A stretch of 64,000 nt of DNA, from positions 248,001 through 312,000 of the forward strand of contig NZ_JBHSBN010000001.1 in the NCBI RefSeq assembly GCF_042650605.1. The letters run 5' to 3'. Shown here in pieces: positions 1-7,323 of this stretch (within the stretch, counting starts at the first letter, position 1; each line of letters opens with the position of its first letter). A model generated the notes under the pieces. It had not been told where the DNA came from. It saw only the letters and a program-made list of their open reading frames with translations, and made no database searches. This stretch comes from Micromonospora_J zhanjiangensis (GTDB taxonomy: Bacteria; Actinomycetota; Actinomycetes; Mycobacteriales; Micromonosporaceae). Made by a program: the position numbers and the translations under genes.

Positions 1-112
1 GATCCGGGCAGCCGCCCGAATTCATACCCGTATAGGGCGACATCGCTGTTGACTCTGTCGATCGAAGGGCGTTGGCTGAGGGCCACGAGTTGGGCTTCCC
101 GAGGGGGGTTCG

Positions 113-655
113 GTGACGGGTAGCGACGTACCGCTCGTGGTGTGCGTCTCCACCGACGTGTCGGTCCGGGAACGTGTCGTCCGCCGGCTGGACGACTTCG
201 GTCCCGTGGTGATGTGTTCGGACCTGTCCGAGTTGCGGGCGATGCTCTTCCCGGTCGAGCTGGCGACGGCCCGACCCGGGTCCCGGTCGCCGGGCCTCGA
301 CGGCTGGACCGCGTCGCCCGAACCGGATCCGGGCCCGCCGCCGCGGGTGATCGTCGGTGACCTCTGCGTCGACCCGGGCGCGCACCTGGTCACCTGGCGG
401 AACGAGCCGTTGGCGCTGACCCGGCTGGAACGGGAACTACTGGCTCGACTGGCCAGTTCACCGCTCGCCGTCTGGACCTACGAGCGGCTGTTCGGGTCGG
501 TCTGGGGCGGTGCGTACCTGGGTGACACCGCGATCCTGCACTCGGCGGTGAAACGGCTGCGGCGCAAGCTGCGTGCGGTCGACGGCGGCCCGTGGATCCG
601 GACCGTGCGCGGCGTCGGCTACCGCCTCGACCCGGGACCGGTCGGTCCCGGCTGA
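113..655 (+). CDS. OmpR/PhoB-type winged-helix DNA-binding protein
   Basis: The protein has 180 aa. Residues from about 78 to 174 form a Trans_Reg_C winged helix, with LTRLERELLARLA, a WGGAYLGDTAILHSAVKRLRRKL recognition-helix region and the terminal wing TVRGVGYRL. The first 75 residues start like a receiver domain (VPLVVCVSTDVSVRERVV) but are far too short for one, and no phospho-acceptor Asp/Lys pocket is visible. It may therefore be a phosphorylation-independent regulator. The GTG start is preceded by a GAGGGGGG ribosome-binding site. No partner kinase is adjacent. Targets are unknown. Confidence 0.8.
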   Translation: MTGSDVPLVVCVSTDVSVRERVVRRLDDFGPVVMCSDLSELRAMLFPVELATARPGSRSPGLDGWTASPEPDPGPPPRVIVGDLCVDPGAHLVTWRNEPLALTRLERELLARLASSPLAVWTYERLFGSVWGGAYLGDTAILHSAVKRLRRKLRAVDGGPWIRTVRGVGYRLDPGPVGPG

Positions 656-767
656 CCGTCGGACGGCCGGCCAGCCCGAGCCGGGGGGCGTCCCGCCGGC
701 CGACCCGGCCGGCCACCGACCGCGGGGTGTCGGTCCGGTCGGCGGGACAGCGTGTCACGATGGCGGC

Positions 768-1625
768 GTGAGTACGCAGGCGCCGTGGGCGGCGCGGCAC
801 GGCGGTCCACCCGGCCGGTCCCGGGCCGGCTGGCTCGTCGCGGTGGCGGTCGTCTGGGCCGTGTTGCTGGCCGGGCTGGCCTACGCCTCGGTCCGGCACG
901 GCGCGCCGACCGTCCGGGAACAGCGGGACATCGCGCAGGCCGCCCGGGTGGCCGACCGGGCGATCGGTGAGCTGGTCGCGGCGGCCGGCCCGGAGGCGCT
1001 GGTGGAACTCGCCGCCCCGCGGTACGACACCGGTTGCCGGGTCAGCGTGCTGCGCTACGGCACGGCCCTGGACCGGGTGGTGACCTTCCGCACCCGGCCC
1101 GACGACGCGTCGGCGCTGCTCACCGGGATCGCCGACCGGCTGCCGGCGAGCTACCGGGCCGGCACCCACCCCGGCCGTGGGGATTCCGGCCCGACGCTGC
1201 GGGCCGACGCGGGCGAGTTCGTCGGCGTGCACGGCGGGGTGACCGCGCCGGGCGTCGTCGAGTTGACCGCCAGCACCGGGTGCCGGCCGCCGGTGGCGGG
1301 ATTCGCCGGCCAGGCCGAACCGTTGATCGGCCTGCCGATCGACGCCGAGCCGGCCCGGCCGCTCACCGCGTTGCACGCCACCGGGGTGACGCCGGGCGAG
1401 CGGGTGTCGGTGCCGTGTCCGGGCGGTGGGGTGGCCAGGACGGCGCGGGCCACCGGCCAGGTCGCGGCGGCGTCCCCGCTGGCCCCGGCGGCACCCGCCG
1501 GCGCGGTGGTCGTCACCGACGAGCCGGACCTGTACGCCTACCGCAGCGGCGCGCTGAGCGTCGTGCTGCGCCGGTCGGGTGACCAGGTACGGGTCGCCGT
1601 CGGGACGGGCTGCCCGGCCGGCTGA
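768..1625 (+). CDS. Membrane-anchored hypothetical protein
   Basis: The protein has 285 aa and was not recognised. One hydrophobic segment near residues 20-42 (GWLVAVAVVWAVLLAGLAYA) suggests a single membrane anchor with the remainder outside the cell. The body contains four or more Cys residues (TGCRVSV, STGCRPP, VPCPG, GTGCPAG), spaced as if for disulphides. The open frame extends upstream to 573, but a CACGAT hexamer at 756-761 ends 6 nt before the GTG at 768, so that GTG was chosen as a leaderless start. Confidence 0.65.
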   Translation: MSTQAPWAARHGGPPGRSRAGWLVAVAVVWAVLLAGLAYASVRHGAPTVREQRDIAQAARVADRAIGELVAAAGPEALVELAAPRYDTGCRVSVLRYGTALDRVVTFRTRPDDASALLTGIADRLPASYRAGTHPGRGDSGPTLRADAGEFVGVHGGVTAPGVVELTASTGCRPPVAGFAGQAEPLIGLPIDAEPARPLTALHATGVTPGERVSVPCPGGGVARTARATGQVAAASPLAPAAPAGAVVVTDEPDLYAYRSGALSVVLRRSGDQVRVAVGTGCPAG

Positions 1626-1660
1626 CACCCCCGGGCCCCGTGCGGTCACCCGAGCCGAGT

Positions 1661-1680
1661 CGGGTCGGGTCGGGTCGGGT
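1661..1680. repeat. Short tandem repeat CGGGT x4
   Basis: Four perfect copies of a 5-bp unit lie between two convergent genes, just past the stop of the minus-strand DsrE gene. No hairpin is formed. Such runs are prone to slippage, and no function is evident. Confidence 0.8.
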
Positions 1681-1683
1681 CGG

Positions 1684-2046
1684 TCAGTAGACCAGGGCCT
1701 GCGCCCCGTCGGCCATCGACTCCTCGACGAACACGGCCGCGCCGGCGATGCGTACCCCGGGCAGCACGTCGGCCTCGGTGATCTCCCGCCGGGCGGCGCA
1801 CTGGGTGCAGACGGTGACCCGCCCCTCGGTGAGCAGCACGTGCAGCAGTTCGGCCAGCGGCGCCGAGTGCGGCAGCTCGAACTCCTGGGCCCGCCCGGGC
1901 ACGGCCAACCAGCTGGATTCGCCGGTCAGCCACAGCGACACGTCGATGCCGGCCGCGGCCGCGGTGGCGGCCACTGTGAGCGCCTGGGCGCAGCGTTCCG
2001 GGGCGTCCGTTCCGGCCGTGGCCTTGACGACGAGAGTGCGAGCCAT
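1684..2046 (-). CDS. DsrE-family protein
   Basis: A 120-aa single-domain DsrE/DsrF-like protein. It opens with the family's MARTLVVKATAGTDAPERC strand-loop-helix and contains VTVCTQCAARREI, a Cys-x-x-Cys pair placed where DsrE proteins carry their reactive cysteine, followed by GVRIAGAAVFVEE. Members bind or transfer sulfur or act as small-molecule sensors; the partner here is unknown. The ATG has a TATGCT hexamer 6 nt upstream (plus positions 2053-2058), consistent with a leaderless mRNA. It is divergent from the small membrane protein at 2070. Confidence 0.8.
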   Translation of the reverse strand: MARTLVVKATAGTDAPERCAQALTVAATAAAAGIDVSLWLTGESSWLAVPGRAQEFELPHSAPLAELLHVLLTEGRVTVCTQCAARREITEADVLPGVRIAGAAVFVEESMADGAQALVY

Positions 2047-2052
2047 AACGCC

Positions 2053-2062
2053 AGCATAGGAT
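2053..2062. promoter_or_regulatory. Overlapping divergent -10 elements
   Basis: On the minus strand TATGCT (2053-2058) ends 6 nt before the DsrE ATG. On the plus strand TAGGAT (2057-2062) ends 7 nt before the ATG at 2070. The two hexamers overlap by 2 bp, so both leaderless transcripts would start inside a 23-bp gap. RNA polymerase could not occupy both at once. Inferred from position and sequence only. Confidence 0.45.
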
Positions 2063-2069
2063 GGTGCGG

Positions 2070-2174
2070 ATGGTTACCGAGATCGGGTTCGTCAGCCTGC
2101 TGGTCGCGGGGTTCGGCGCGCTCGCCGGTGGCCTGGTCTACCTTGCCGTCAAGATCTCGAGAGGACGCTGGTGA
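2070..2174 (+). CDS. 34-aa single-pass membrane protein
   Basis: A tiny ORF: MVTEIGFVSLL, then a glycine/alanine-rich hydrophobic stretch (residues 6-28), ending KISRGRW. It has one predicted transmembrane helix with a basic C-terminal tail. ATG 2070 is preferred over ATG 2061 because a TAGGAT hexamer ends 7 nt upstream of it. Its stop overlaps the next short ORF as GTGA, starting a chain of three coupled ORFs that ends in the nitrobindin-like gene. Function unknown. Confidence 0.55.
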   Translation: MVTEIGFVSLLVAGFGALAGGLVYLAVKISRGRW

Positions 2175-2233
2175 GCGCGAGGAGTGAGCCGGGTTTGCGA
2201 GCCCCGCAGTCGCGAACGGAGATGGCACGGTGA
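2171..2233 (+). CDS. 20-aa coupled leader ORF
   Basis: GTG-initiated ORF of 20 codons reading VSARSEPGLRAPQSRTEMAR. Its GTG overlaps the stop of the membrane peptide and its TGA overlaps the GTG of the nitrobindin-like gene, both as GTGA. The peptide looks like a dispensable linker that passes ribosomes from one gene to the next. From memory, near-identical strings occur before other genes in Micromonosporaceae, so this may be a dispersed sequence rather than a protein gene. Confidence 0.4.
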   Translation: MSARSEPGLRAPQSRTEMAR

Positions 2234-2835
2234 GCGCGAGCAGCGACAGCGACAATGCCCTGCAGCCGCCACCATGGCTCAACGCGCCACCGGTCGACCC
2301 GTACCCGTACGAGGAGACCCACGACCTGCGGCACGGGCCCGACCTGCATCCGGCGCTGCTCGGCCTGCTGCCGTACATCGGGGTCTGGCGGGGTCGTGGC
2401 CGGGGTGGCTACCCGACCATCGAGGACTTCGACTACGCGCAGGAGATCCGGATCAGCCACGACGGTCGGCCGTTCCTGCAGTACGAGTCGCGGGCCTGGC
2501 TGCTCGACGACCAGAGCAGGCCGGTCCGGGCGGCGGCCCGGGAGACCGGATGGTGGCGGCCGGTGCTGGACGGGGACCGCGCCACCGACGACATCGAGGC
2601 GATGATGGTGTACCCGACCGGGATCATGGAGCTCTACCTCGGTCGGGTGACCGGCACCCGGGTGGAGATGGCCACCGACGCGGTGGTGCGGTCGGCCACC
2701 GCCAAGGAGGTCACCGCCGGTCACCGGCTGTTCGGCATCGTCGAGGGCGCCCTCCTCTACGCCCAGGAAATGGCCGCCGTAGGCCACTCCCTGGCCCCCC
2801 ACCTCTCCGCCCGCCTCCTCCGCGTAGTCGGCTGA
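2230..2835 (+). CDS. Nitrobindin-like (THAP4/FABP-type) heme-binding beta-barrel protein
   Basis: A 201-aa protein with the nitrobindin signature: LGLLPYIGVWRGRGRGGYPTI (GxWxGxGxGxYPT) at about residues 43-65, followed by the beta-barrel strands (FDYAQEIRISHDGRPFLQYES, ETGWWRPV). The family binds ferric heme in a ten-stranded barrel and reacts with nitric oxide or peroxynitrite. The family's distal histidine should lie in the C-terminal part, but no assignment was made. The GTG start overlaps the preceding leader ORF as GTGA. The Fur gene lies downstream, past a strong hairpin. Confidence 0.85.
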   Translation: MSASSDSDNALQPPPWLNAPPVDPYPYEETHDLRHGPDLHPALLGLLPYIGVWRGRGRGGYPTIEDFDYAQEIRISHDGRPFLQYESRAWLLDDQSRPVRAAARETGWWRPVLDGDRATDDIEAMMVYPTGIMELYLGRVTGTRVEMATDAVVRSATAKEVTAGHRLFGIVEGALLYAQEMAAVGHSLAPHLSARLLRVVG

Positions 2836-2850
2836 CCCCCGGACCCCCGG

Positions 2851-2913
2851 GGTCGATCATGAAGTTGTTGTCGGCGGCATCGGCGTGTCGCGACAACAAC
2901 TTCATGATCGACC
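2851..2913. terminator. Perfect 23-bp-arm hairpin
   Basis: Arms 2851-2873 and 2891-2913 are exact reverse complements around a 17-nt loop that contains CGGCGTGTCG. It follows the nitrobindin-like stop by 15 nt and precedes fur. There is no U-tract, so it may be a Rho-independent-like terminator or a dispersed palindromic element. The same loop core recurs in the hairpin at 40421-40469, whose arms differ. Confidence 0.7.
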
Positions 2914-2979
2914 GCAGGGGCGGCGACGGAGGGCGCCTTAAGGTGGGGAGGTGGGGAGGTGGGGGAGGAGGTGCGGGAG

Positions 2980-3402
2980 ATGGAGCTGGCGGAGGTGTTG
3001 CGGGCGCGTGGGTTGCGGCTGACCGCGCAGCGGCAGTTGGTGCTGCGGGCCGTGCACGAGTTGGGGCACGCGACGCCGGAGCAGGTGCACACCGCGGTCC
3101 GTGAGGTGGCCGCCGGTGTGAACATCACCACGATCTACCGCACCCTGGAACTGCTGGAGCGGCTCGGGTTGGTTACCCATACGCACCTGTCGCACGGTTC
3201 GCCGACCTACCACGCGGCCGGTGCCGACCAGCACGTCCACCTGGTCTGCCGGGACTGCGGCGCGGTCGACGAGATCGATCCGGAGCTGCTCCGGCCGCTC
3301 GCCGACCGGTTGGCCGCCGAGCGCGGTTTCCAGGTCGACATCGGGCACGTGGCGCTCTTCGGGGTCTGCGGCAAGTGTGAGAGATGCGGGGACCAGACAT
3401 GA
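2980..3402 (+). CDS. Fur-family metalloregulator
   Basis: A 140-aa Fur-type repressor. The N-terminal winged helix covers about residues 8-70 (LRLTAQRQLVLRAV; NITTIYRTLELLERLGLV). The dimerisation and metal domain follows, with HVHLVCRDCGAV and GVCGKCERCG supplying the two CxxC structural zinc sites. The metal it senses (Fe, Zn or peroxide as in PerR) cannot be decided from sequence. ATG 2980 has a GGAGG eight nt upstream; the frame is open to GTG 2959. It overlaps ygfZ by ATGA. Confidence 0.9.
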   Translation: MELAEVLRARGLRLTAQRQLVLRAVHELGHATPEQVHTAVREVAAGVNITTIYRTLELLERLGLVTHTHLSHGSPTYHAAGADQHVHLVCRDCGAVDEIDPELLRPLADRLAAERGFQVDIGHVALFGVCGKCERCGDQT

Positions 3403-4511
3403 TCGACATTCCGGGCGCGGTGGCCGTCGAAGCGATCGACGAGCAGACCCGGGACCGGCCGGAGCCGGCGCACGCCGAGGCCGGCGTCGCCGGGGTGGCG
3501 GCGCACTACGGCGACCCGATGCGCGAGCAGCGGCTGCTGGCCACCGACGTGGGTCTGGTCGACCGGTCCCACCGGGGTGTGGTGGCGGTTCCCGGCGCGG
3601 ACCGGATCGGCTGGCTGCACACGCTCACCTCGCAACACCTGAACGACCTGCGCGCCGGGCAGGGCAGCGAGCTGCTGGTGTTGTCCCCGCACGGGCACGT
3701 CGAGCAGCACGCCATGGTCGCCGAGGACGGCACCACCACCTGGCTGGACACCGAGCCGGGCGACGGGACCGCGCTGCTGGACTACCTCACGAAGATGCGC
3801 TTCTTCAGTCAGGTCGAGCCCCGGGACGCGACCGCCGACTGGGCGCTGCTCACCCTGGCCGGGCCGCGGGCCGGCGCGGCGGCCGGCGCGCTGGGCGTAC
3901 CGGACCTGGCCGAACCGGACGTGATCGCGGTGCCCGGTCCGAAGTTCGCCGGCGGCTCCGTCCCGCCCCGCCCCACCATCCGGTACGCGGTGAGCCCGCT
4001 GCCCGGCGGCGGCTGGGCCCGGCGTACCCGGTTGGGGATCGACCTGCTGGTGCCTCGGGGCGACCTGGACGCGGTGGCCCGGAAACTGACCGACGCCGGG
4101 GTGCCGGCGGCCGGCCTGTGGGCGTACGAGGCGCTGCGGGTGGCCGCCCGGCTGCCCCGGGTCGGCTTCGAGACCGACCACCGGACCATTCCCGCCGAGG
4201 TGGACCTGGTCCAGCCGGCCGTACACCTGGACAAGGGCTGCTACCGCGGTCAGGAGACGGTGGCCCGGGTGCACAACCTGGGCCGGCCGCCCCGCCGGCT
4301 GGTGCTGCTGCACCTGGACGGGGTGACCAGCGACCAGTTGCCGGCCGTCGGCACCCCGGTCGAGCTGGCCGGCCGTACCGTCGGGTTCGTCGGCACGGCG
4401 GTGCGCCACCACGAGCTGGGTCAGGTCGCGCTCGCCGTGCTCAAGCGCAACGTCCCGGACGACGCCCAGCTGCTGGTCGGCGGGTCCGCGGCGGCCGTCG
4501 ACCCGGCCTGA
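3399..4511 (+). CDS. ygfZ: YgfZ/GcvT folate-binding protein
   Basis: A 370-aa member of the YgfZ/COG0354 family, related to the glycine cleavage T protein and needed for Fe-S cluster and tRNA modification enzymes via tetrahydrofolate. The diagnostic motif KGCYRGQE is present near residue 279, inside HLDKGCYRGQETVARVHNLG. The N-terminal GcvT folate-binding fold and C-terminal beta-barrel (AGRTVGFVGTAV) are both present, and the length is normal for actinobacteria. The ATG overlaps the fur stop as ATGA, so the two are probably co-transcribed. Confidence 0.9.
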   Translation: MIDIPGAVAVEAIDEQTRDRPEPAHAEAGVAGVAAHYGDPMREQRLLATDVGLVDRSHRGVVAVPGADRIGWLHTLTSQHLNDLRAGQGSELLVLSPHGHVEQHAMVAEDGTTTWLDTEPGDGTALLDYLTKMRFFSQVEPRDATADWALLTLAGPRAGAAAGALGVPDLAEPDVIAVPGPKFAGGSVPPRPTIRYAVSPLPGGGWARRTRLGIDLLVPRGDLDAVARKLTDAGVPAAGLWAYEALRVAARLPRVGFETDHRTIPAEVDLVQPAVHLDKGCYRGQETVARVHNLGRPPRRLVLLHLDGVTSDQLPAVGTPVELAGRTVGFVGTAVRHHELGQVALAVLKRNVPDDAQLLVGGSAAAVDPA

Positions 4512-4519
4512 CCGGGCCA

Positions 4520-4547
4520 CCGGCCCCGGACCGGCCGGCGGGGCCGG
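4520..4547 (+). terminator. GC-rich hairpin after ygfZ
   Basis: Nine-base arms CCGGCCCCG (4520-4528) and CGGGGCCGG (4539-4547) lie 8 nt after the ygfZ stop and just before the TACAAT -10 of the next gene (4552-4557). There is no U-tract. Confidence 0.5.
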
Positions 4548-4564
4548 GTCCTACAATCCCCGGC

Positions 4565-5404
4565 ATGACCACAGGTACGTTGATCACGGTTGCCCCGACC
4601 GGTGCCGAGTCGGCCAAGGCCGACGTGCCCGCCTTGCCGGTGACCCTCGACGAGCTGGTGCTGACCGCCAAGGAGTGCGAGGCGCTGGGCGCCGCCGTGA
4701 TCCACGTCCACATCCGGGACGACCAGGCGCGGCCCACCCTCGACCAGGGCCGGCTGCGGGACACCGTCGCCGCGCTGCGGGACAGCACCGACCTGATCGT
4801 GCAGCTGTCCAGCGGCGGCGCGGTGACCGACCCGGAGGCCGACCGGCTGGCCGTGTTGGACGCCGGCCCGGACATGGCCTCGTGCACCATGGGCACCGTC
4901 AACTTCGGCGACGACGTCTTCCTGAACCGCTGGGAGTTCATCGTCGACCTGCACACCCGGATGCAGGACCGGGGCATCGTGCCGGAGTACGAGATCTTCG
5001 ACCTGGGCCACCTGACCTCGTTGCAGCGCCTGCTCGGCAAGCACGGCCTGCCGGCCGGCGGGCACGTGCACGTCGACTTCGTGATGGGCGTGCCGGGCGG
5101 CATGCCGGCCAGCACGGAGGCGCTGGTGGCCTGCCGGCAGGCGGTGCGGGACCTGCCCGAGGGCACCACCTTCTCGGCGACCGGCATCGGGCGCGGGACG
5201 ATCCCGGTGATGCTGGCCTCGCTGTCGGTCGGCGGCCACCTGCGGGTCGGCATGGAGGACACGGTCACCTACGCAAAGGGCCGACCGGTCGAGTCCAACA
5301 TGCAGCTGGTGGCCCGCGCGGTCGGCTTCGCCCAGCTCGCCCAGCGCCCGCCGGTCACCGCCGCCCAGGCCCGTGAACTGCTGGGTCTCCCAGCTCACAG
5401 CTGA
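4565..5404 (+). CDS. BKACE-family beta-keto acid cleavage enzyme (DUF849)
   Basis: A 279-aa TIM-barrel enzyme of the 3-keto-5-aminohexanoate cleavage (Kce/BKACE) family, which condenses a beta-keto acid with acetyl-CoA to give acetoacetate and a new CoA ester. Motifs include the metal-ligand strand AAVIHVHIRDD (HxH), QLSSGG, ASCTMGTVNFGDDVF, EIFDLGHL and the late GGHLRVGMEDT. No lysine-fermentation genes are nearby, so the substrate is unknown. A TACAAT hexamer ends 7 nt before the ATG, suggesting a strong leaderless promoter. Confidence 0.85.
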   Translation: MTTGTLITVAPTGAESAKADVPALPVTLDELVLTAKECEALGAAVIHVHIRDDQARPTLDQGRLRDTVAALRDSTDLIVQLSSGGAVTDPEADRLAVLDAGPDMASCTMGTVNFGDDVFLNRWEFIVDLHTRMQDRGIVPEYEIFDLGHLTSLQRLLGKHGLPAGGHVHVDFVMGVPGGMPASTEALVACRQAVRDLPEGTTFSATGIGRGTIPVMLASLSVGGHLRVGMEDTVTYAKGRPVESNMQLVARAVGFAQLAQRPPVTAAQARELLGLPAHS

Positions 5405-5451
5405 CGGTTTCCCGGCCGCCACCGCAACCGGAGCCGGGTACGGTCGCCGGC

Positions 5452-5535
5452 ATGAGCGAGCGAATCGAGCGAATCGGGAAGCTCGGCGCGGTGGAGCCTC
5501 GGGTCGGCGCGGAGCGTGGCGGAGCGCCGGCGTGA
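5452..5535 (+). CDS. 27-aa coupled leader ORF
   Basis: ATG ORF reading MSERIERIGKLGAVEPRVGA and ending RGGAPA. Its TGA overlaps the GTG of the asparaginase gene as GTGA. It resembles the leader at 2171 in design but not in sequence. From memory, this string also recurs before unrelated genes in this family, so it could be a dispersed start-region element rather than a conserved protein. Confidence 0.4.
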   Translation: MSERIERIGKLGAVEPRVGAERGGAPA

Positions 5536-6491
5536 GCGAGGTCTACTGCGGTGGGGTGCCACTGGTCGAGGTGGTGCGGTCCGGTTTCGTCGAAGGGCTG
5601 CACCGCGGGTCGGTGGTGGTGCTCGACGCGGCCGGCTCGGTGCTCGCCTCGGCCGGTGACGTCGACGCGCCGATCTTCCCTCGGTCGTGCAGCAAGCCGT
5701 TGCAGGCGATCGGGATGCTGCGCAGCGGGTTGCGGTTGTCGGACGAGGCGGACCTCGCTCTGGTCTGCGCCAGTCACCAGGGGGAGGACTTCCACGTCGA
5801 CCGGGTGCGCGCCCTGCTGGCCGGCGCGGGCCTGACCGAGTCGGCGCTGCGCTGCCCGCCGGAGCTGCCGCTCGGTGAGGACGCCCGGGCGGCCGCGCTG
5901 CGGTCCGGCGGTGGGCCGGAGCGGATCCGGATGAACTGTTCGGGCAAGCATGCCGGGATGCTGCTCACCTGCCTGGCGGCCGGTTGGCCGGTCGACGGGT
6001 ACTGGCACCCGGAGCACCCGCTGCAGGTGCGGCTGCGGGCCGCCGTGGCGGAGTACACCGGCGAGGAGGTGGCGGCGACCGGGGTGGACGGCTGCGGTGC
6101 CCCGGTGCTGGCGGTGTCGCTGACCGGCCTGGCCCGGGCCTTCGCGCGGCTCGTCGGTGACGGCCGTGGCACGGTCGGGCGGACCGTCGCGGACGCGATG
6201 CGTGCCCGTCCCGACCTGGTAGCCGGGACCGGCGCCGAGGACACCCGGTTGATGGCCGGGGTGCCGGGGCTGCTGGCCAAGGGTGGCGCCGAGGGAGTGC
6301 AGGCGGTCGCCGTACCCGGTCGGGGAGCGGTTGCTATCAAGATCGACGACGGCGCCTTCCGGGCCCGGATGCCGGTCCTGGTCTCGGCGCTGGGCCGGCT
6401 CGGCGTGACCGCGCCGGTGCTGGACGAACTGGCCGAGGTCCCGCTGTACGGCGGCGGCGAGCCGGTGGGCGCGGTCCGCGCCCGCTGGTGA
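5532..6491 (+). CDS. Asparaginase II family protein
   Basis: A 319-aa protein of the thermolabile L-asparaginase/AsnA-type family (Pfam Asparaginase_II), unrelated to the E. coli enzymes. Family motifs are FPRSCSKPLQAIGML (residues near 55), LVCASHQGEDFHVDR, RMNCSGKHAGMLLTC and VDGCGAPVLAVSL. Expected reaction: hydrolysis of asparagine to aspartate and ammonia. The GTG at 5532 is chosen because it overlaps the leader ORF stop and starts the family N-terminus SEVYCGGVPLVEVVRSG. No signal peptide is seen, so it should be cytoplasmic. Confidence 0.85.
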   Translation: MSEVYCGGVPLVEVVRSGFVEGLHRGSVVVLDAAGSVLASAGDVDAPIFPRSCSKPLQAIGMLRSGLRLSDEADLALVCASHQGEDFHVDRVRALLAGAGLTESALRCPPELPLGEDARAAALRSGGGPERIRMNCSGKHAGMLLTCLAAGWPVDGYWHPEHPLQVRLRAAVAEYTGEEVAATGVDGCGAPVLAVSLTGLARAFARLVGDGRGTVGRTVADAMRARPDLVAGTGAEDTRLMAGVPGLLAKGGAEGVQAVAVPGRGAVAIKIDDGAFRARMPVLVSALGRLGVTAPVLDELAEVPLYGGGEPVGAVRARW

Positions 6492-6534
6492 ACCGGGACG
6501 AACCGGTACGGCGGTCGCGTCGGAGATGAGACCT

Positions 6535-6587
6535 CGCTAACTCTCGCTAGCGTTTCGCTTGCAGGAGCTAGCGCTTCGGGCTAGCGT
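6535..6587 (+). promoter_or_regulatory. GCTAGCG operator repeats overlapping the promoter of the XRE gene
   Basis: GCTAGCG occurs three times in the same direction, at 6546-6552 (inside the palindrome CGCTAGCG), 6567-6573 and 6580-6586, plus a half match CGCTAAC at 6535-6541. The third copy overlaps TAGCGT (6582-6587), a -10-like hexamer ending 7 nt before the XRE ATG. This is a good candidate autoregulatory operator. Confidence 0.5.
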
Positions 6588-6594
6588 CGGGGCC

Positions 6595-7323
6595 ATGGCC
6601 ACTCCCAAGGACCTGCCCCGCGACGTCGGGGGGTTCATCCGCGATCTCCGGCGAAACGCCAAGATCTCCCTCCGTCAGCTCGCGGAGCAGGCCGGGGTGA
6701 GCAACCCGTACCTGAGCCAGATCGAGCGCGGGTTGCGCAAGCCGAGCGCGGAGGTGCTCCAGCAACTCGCCAGCGCGCTGCGGGTCTCCACCCCGGCGAT
6801 GTACCTGCGCGCGGGGTTGCTGGACGACAAGGAGGGGCAGGGCGTGCTGGCCGCGATCGCCACCGATCCCGACCTCACGATGCCGCAGAAGCAGTCGCTC
6901 AGCCAGATCTACGAGACGTTCCGCCGGGAGAATGCCCGGCACGCGGAAACCGCCGCCACGGCCGAGACGGCCACCGAGCGGGCCGACGCCGCCACCGCCG
7001 AGGCGGCTGCCGCCGTCCGCGCCGAGCGGACCACCGCCGAGGCCACCGCCGCGGCCCGCGCCGAGACGGCGGAGACGACGCGCGCGGAGCCGGCCGACGG
7101 GCCGGAGCGGCCCACCGGTCCGGCCCGGCCGGCCAGCGGCGGATCGCCCACCGACGCGGTGCTCGAATCGGTGGCGGTGACCGAGGCGGCCGGTGCCCCG
7201 GCACCGACGAAGACGACCCCGACGACGACGACCCCCACGGACGAGGCGCCCGCCCGCAAGGCGGCGCGCAGGGCCGTCCCGAAGACCACGACGACCGCCG
7301 CGGCGGTCGAGGAGGAGAAGTGA
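6595..7323 (+). CDS. XRE-family transcriptional regulator with Ala-rich tail
   Basis: A 242-aa protein. Residues 9-67 are a Cro/C1-type HTH (GGFIRDLRRNAKISLRQLAEQAGVSNPYLSQIERG), followed by a short helical region and about 130 residues of Ala/Thr/Glu/Arg-rich low-complexity sequence likely to form a coiled coil or disordered tail. It matches mycobacterial Rv0474 in type and position, upstream of the HbhA gene. Candidate operators sit in its promoter. Its TGA overlaps the next ATG by one base. Confidence 0.85.
   Translation: MATPKDLPRDVGGFIRDLRRNAKISLRQLAEQAGVSNPYLSQIERGLRKPSAEVLQQLASALRVSTPAMYLRAGLLDDKEGQGVLAAIATDPDLTMPQKQSLSQIYETFRRENARHAETAATAETATERADAATAEAAAAVRAERTTAEATAAARAETAETTRAEPADGPERPTGPARPASGGSPTDAVLESVAVTEAAGAPAPTKTTPTTTTPTDEAPARKAARRAVPKTTTTAAAVEEEK

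Noticed and set aside
1579..2187. 202-codon plus-strand frame opposite the DsrE gene
   Set aside because: Shadow of the DsrE gene; its sequence is Arg/Gly/Pro filler and it has no start signals.
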